Source: Paraburkholderia adhaesiva
Lineage (GTDB): Bacteria; Pseudomonadota; Gammaproteobacteria; Burkholderiales; Burkholderiaceae
Assembly: GCF_021390575.1 (NCBI RefSeq)
Contig: NZ_JAJEJQ010000001.1
Span: 2,270,501-2,334,500, forward strand
Direction: 5' to 3'
Length of the DNA stretch: 64,000 nucleotides
Made by a program: the position numbers and the translations under genes. Shown here one piece after another: positions 63,002 to 64,000 of the stretch (position 1 is the stretch's first letter; each line of letters begins with the position of its first letter). The notes below the pieces were generated by a model. The model ran no database searches. It had not been told where the DNA came from and worked only from the letters and a program-made list of their open reading frames with translations.

Positions 63002-64000
63002 ATGACCATCGAATTCACTCCGTTTGCCCCTCTCGCCCGACTCAGCGATGACCTTGCCGCCGGCCGCACGACCAGTCGAGCGCTCGTCGAGATCGCGCTG
63101 GAACGCATCGCCGCCCCGACTGGACAGGGCTCGACCGTCTTCATGCACGTCGACGCCGCGCGCGCCCGCGCCGCCGCCGACGCCCACGACCGCTTGCGCG
63201 CGAGCGGCACCGTGCTCTCACCGCTCGCGGGGATTCCTGTCTCGGTGAAGGATCTGTTCGACATCGCTGGCGACGTCACGCGTGCGGGTTCCACCATGCT
63301 CGCCGGCGCGGCCCCCGCGCGAGCCGATGCTGTCGCCGTCGCGCGCCTGCGCCACGCGGGCGCCGTGCTGATCGGCCGGACCAACATGAGCGAATTCGCG
63401 TTCTCCGGGCTCGGGCTGAACCCGCACTACGGCACGCCGCTCTCGCCATACCGGCGTGGCGTCGACGGCGACGCGCGCGTGGCGGGCGGCTCGTCGTCAG
63501 GTGCGGCGGCATCGGTGGCCGACGGCATGGCCGCCGTCGCGCTCGGCACCGACACGGGCGGCTCGATCCGCATCCCGGCCGCGTTCTGCGGTCTCACCGG
63601 CTTCAAGCCGACTGCCGCACGTATCCCGAAAACGGGCGGCGTGCCGCTCTCACCCACGCTCGACTCGTTCGGCCCGATCGGCAACAGCGTGGCATGCTGC
63701 GCGCTCGTCGACCGCATCCTCGCCGGGCTCGCGCCGCACGTGCCGACTGCCCGGCATCTCGAAGGCGTACGACTCGGCGTGCTGACCAACTACGTGACCG
63801 AAAGCGTCGAGCCCGAGGTCGCAGACGCAATCGACACCGCGCTCAGGCACCTGGACGCAGCGGGTGCAATCGTCAACGAGGTGCGTTTCGGCGCGCTCGA
63901 TCGGCTGGCCGACATCAACCGCTACGGCTTCTCGCCGATCGAGGCCTACGCGTGGCATCGCGAGCTGATCGCGCAACACCGTGGCGAATATGACCCGCGC
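63002..64000 (+). CDS. Amidase-signature family protein (3' cut by the window end)
   Basis: The first 333 codons are in the window; the end lies outside. The amidase signature is complete. Lys83 is in GIPVSVKDLFDIAG, the cis-Ser of the triad (about Ser164) is in the GGSSSGAA loop, and the nucleophile Ser188 is in GTDTGGSIRIPAAFCG. This is the Ser-cisSer-Lys triad of AtzF/GatA-like amidases. No gatC or gatB is adjacent, so a stand-alone amidase (carboxamide or carbamate hydrolysis) is more likely than the tRNA amidotransferase. Start at the ATG 63002, read from position and family-typical N-terminus; the ribosome binding site is weak. Confidence 0.9.
   Translation, partial: MTIEFTPFAPLARLSDDLAAGRTTSRALVEIALERIAAPTGQGSTVFMHVDAARARAAADAHDRLRASGTVLSPLAGIPVSVKDLFDIAGDVTRAGSTMLAGAAPARADAVAVARLRHAGAVLIGRTNMSEFAFSGLGLNPHYGTPLSPYRRGVDGDARVAGGSSSGAAASVADGMAAVALGTDTGGSIRIPAAFCGLTGFKPTAARIPKTGGVPLSPTLDSFGPIGNSVACCALVDRILAGLAPHVPTARHLEGVRLGVLTNYVTESVEPEVADAIDTALRHLDAAGAIVNEVRFGALDRLADINRYGFSPIEAYAWHRELIAQHRGEYDPR

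Noticed and set aside
1..64000. Prophage, transposon or genomic island
   Set aside because: No integrase, transposase, terminal repeats, tRNA-linked att site or abrupt composition change was visible; gene order matches a conserved chromosomal backbone.

Overview
The window is a high-GC, gene-dense stretch of a chromosome from a betaproteobacterium of the Burkholderiaceae, most likely Paraburkholderia, Caballeronia or a close relative. This rests on gene content and order seen here: rpsP-rimM-trmD-rplS, and a long block gyrA / DUF2059 / serC-pheA-hisC-tyrA-aroA-cmk-rpsA-ihfB-lapA-lapB-ugd-hldA-hldD-comEA-cysM. The OmpA-family protein and the fds formate dehydrogenase operon fit the same group. 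I see no prophage, IS element, integron, tRNA or CRISPR array. The species is inference.

Layout. 1-16.4 kb: a DUF2007-type fragment, a CobD/CbiB-family membrane protein, a CoA-type Nudix hydrolase, the ribosomal operon, a PQQ-type sugar dehydrogenase, a PA0069-type radical SAM protein behind a LexA-like box, lrp/dadA (D-amino acid catabolism), an acyl-CoA dehydrogenase with its electron acceptor etfBA, and the metNIQ methionine importer. 16.7-21 kb: alpha/beta hydrolase, enoyl-CoA hydratase, histone-deacetylase-like amidohydrolase, mltB. 21-41 kb: the large minus-strand block for cysteine, LPS heptose and UDP-glucuronate synthesis, LPS assembly (lapAB), IHF-beta, ribosomal protein S1, aromatic amino acid and serine biosynthesis, and gyrA. 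41-44 kb: ompA, ubiG, gph and the tmRNA gene. 44-51 kb: a regulator divergent from fdsGBAD (NAD-linked molybdenum formate dehydrogenase). 51-64 kb: FAD monooxygenase, SmtB-type zinc sensor with CDF zinc exporter, TPR-glycosyltransferase, MHS transporter, GNAT acetyltransferase, an unrecognised membrane-anchored protein, DUF2968, a class-I glutamine-amidotransferase-like hydrolase with a long disordered N-terminus, and a 5' partial amidase.

The most unusual element is an array of five exact 49-bp units at 34712-34956, between pheA and hisC. Each unit encodes a 16-bp hairpin. The linkers are nearly invariant, while the stem sequences differ from unit to unit with compensating changes on both arms. 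One internal mismatch position is kept unpaired in all five units. The array ends at the hisC ribosome binding site. I know of no described element like it. The second most interesting item is an intrinsic terminator downstream of lrp whose hairpin tip is a perfect CTGT-N8-ACAG LexA box placed upstream of the radical SAM gene.

Start codons were re-chosen wherever the longest open frame ran past a good ribosome binding site. Many long frames on the opposite strand of these GC-rich genes were judged to be shadows and are not listed.
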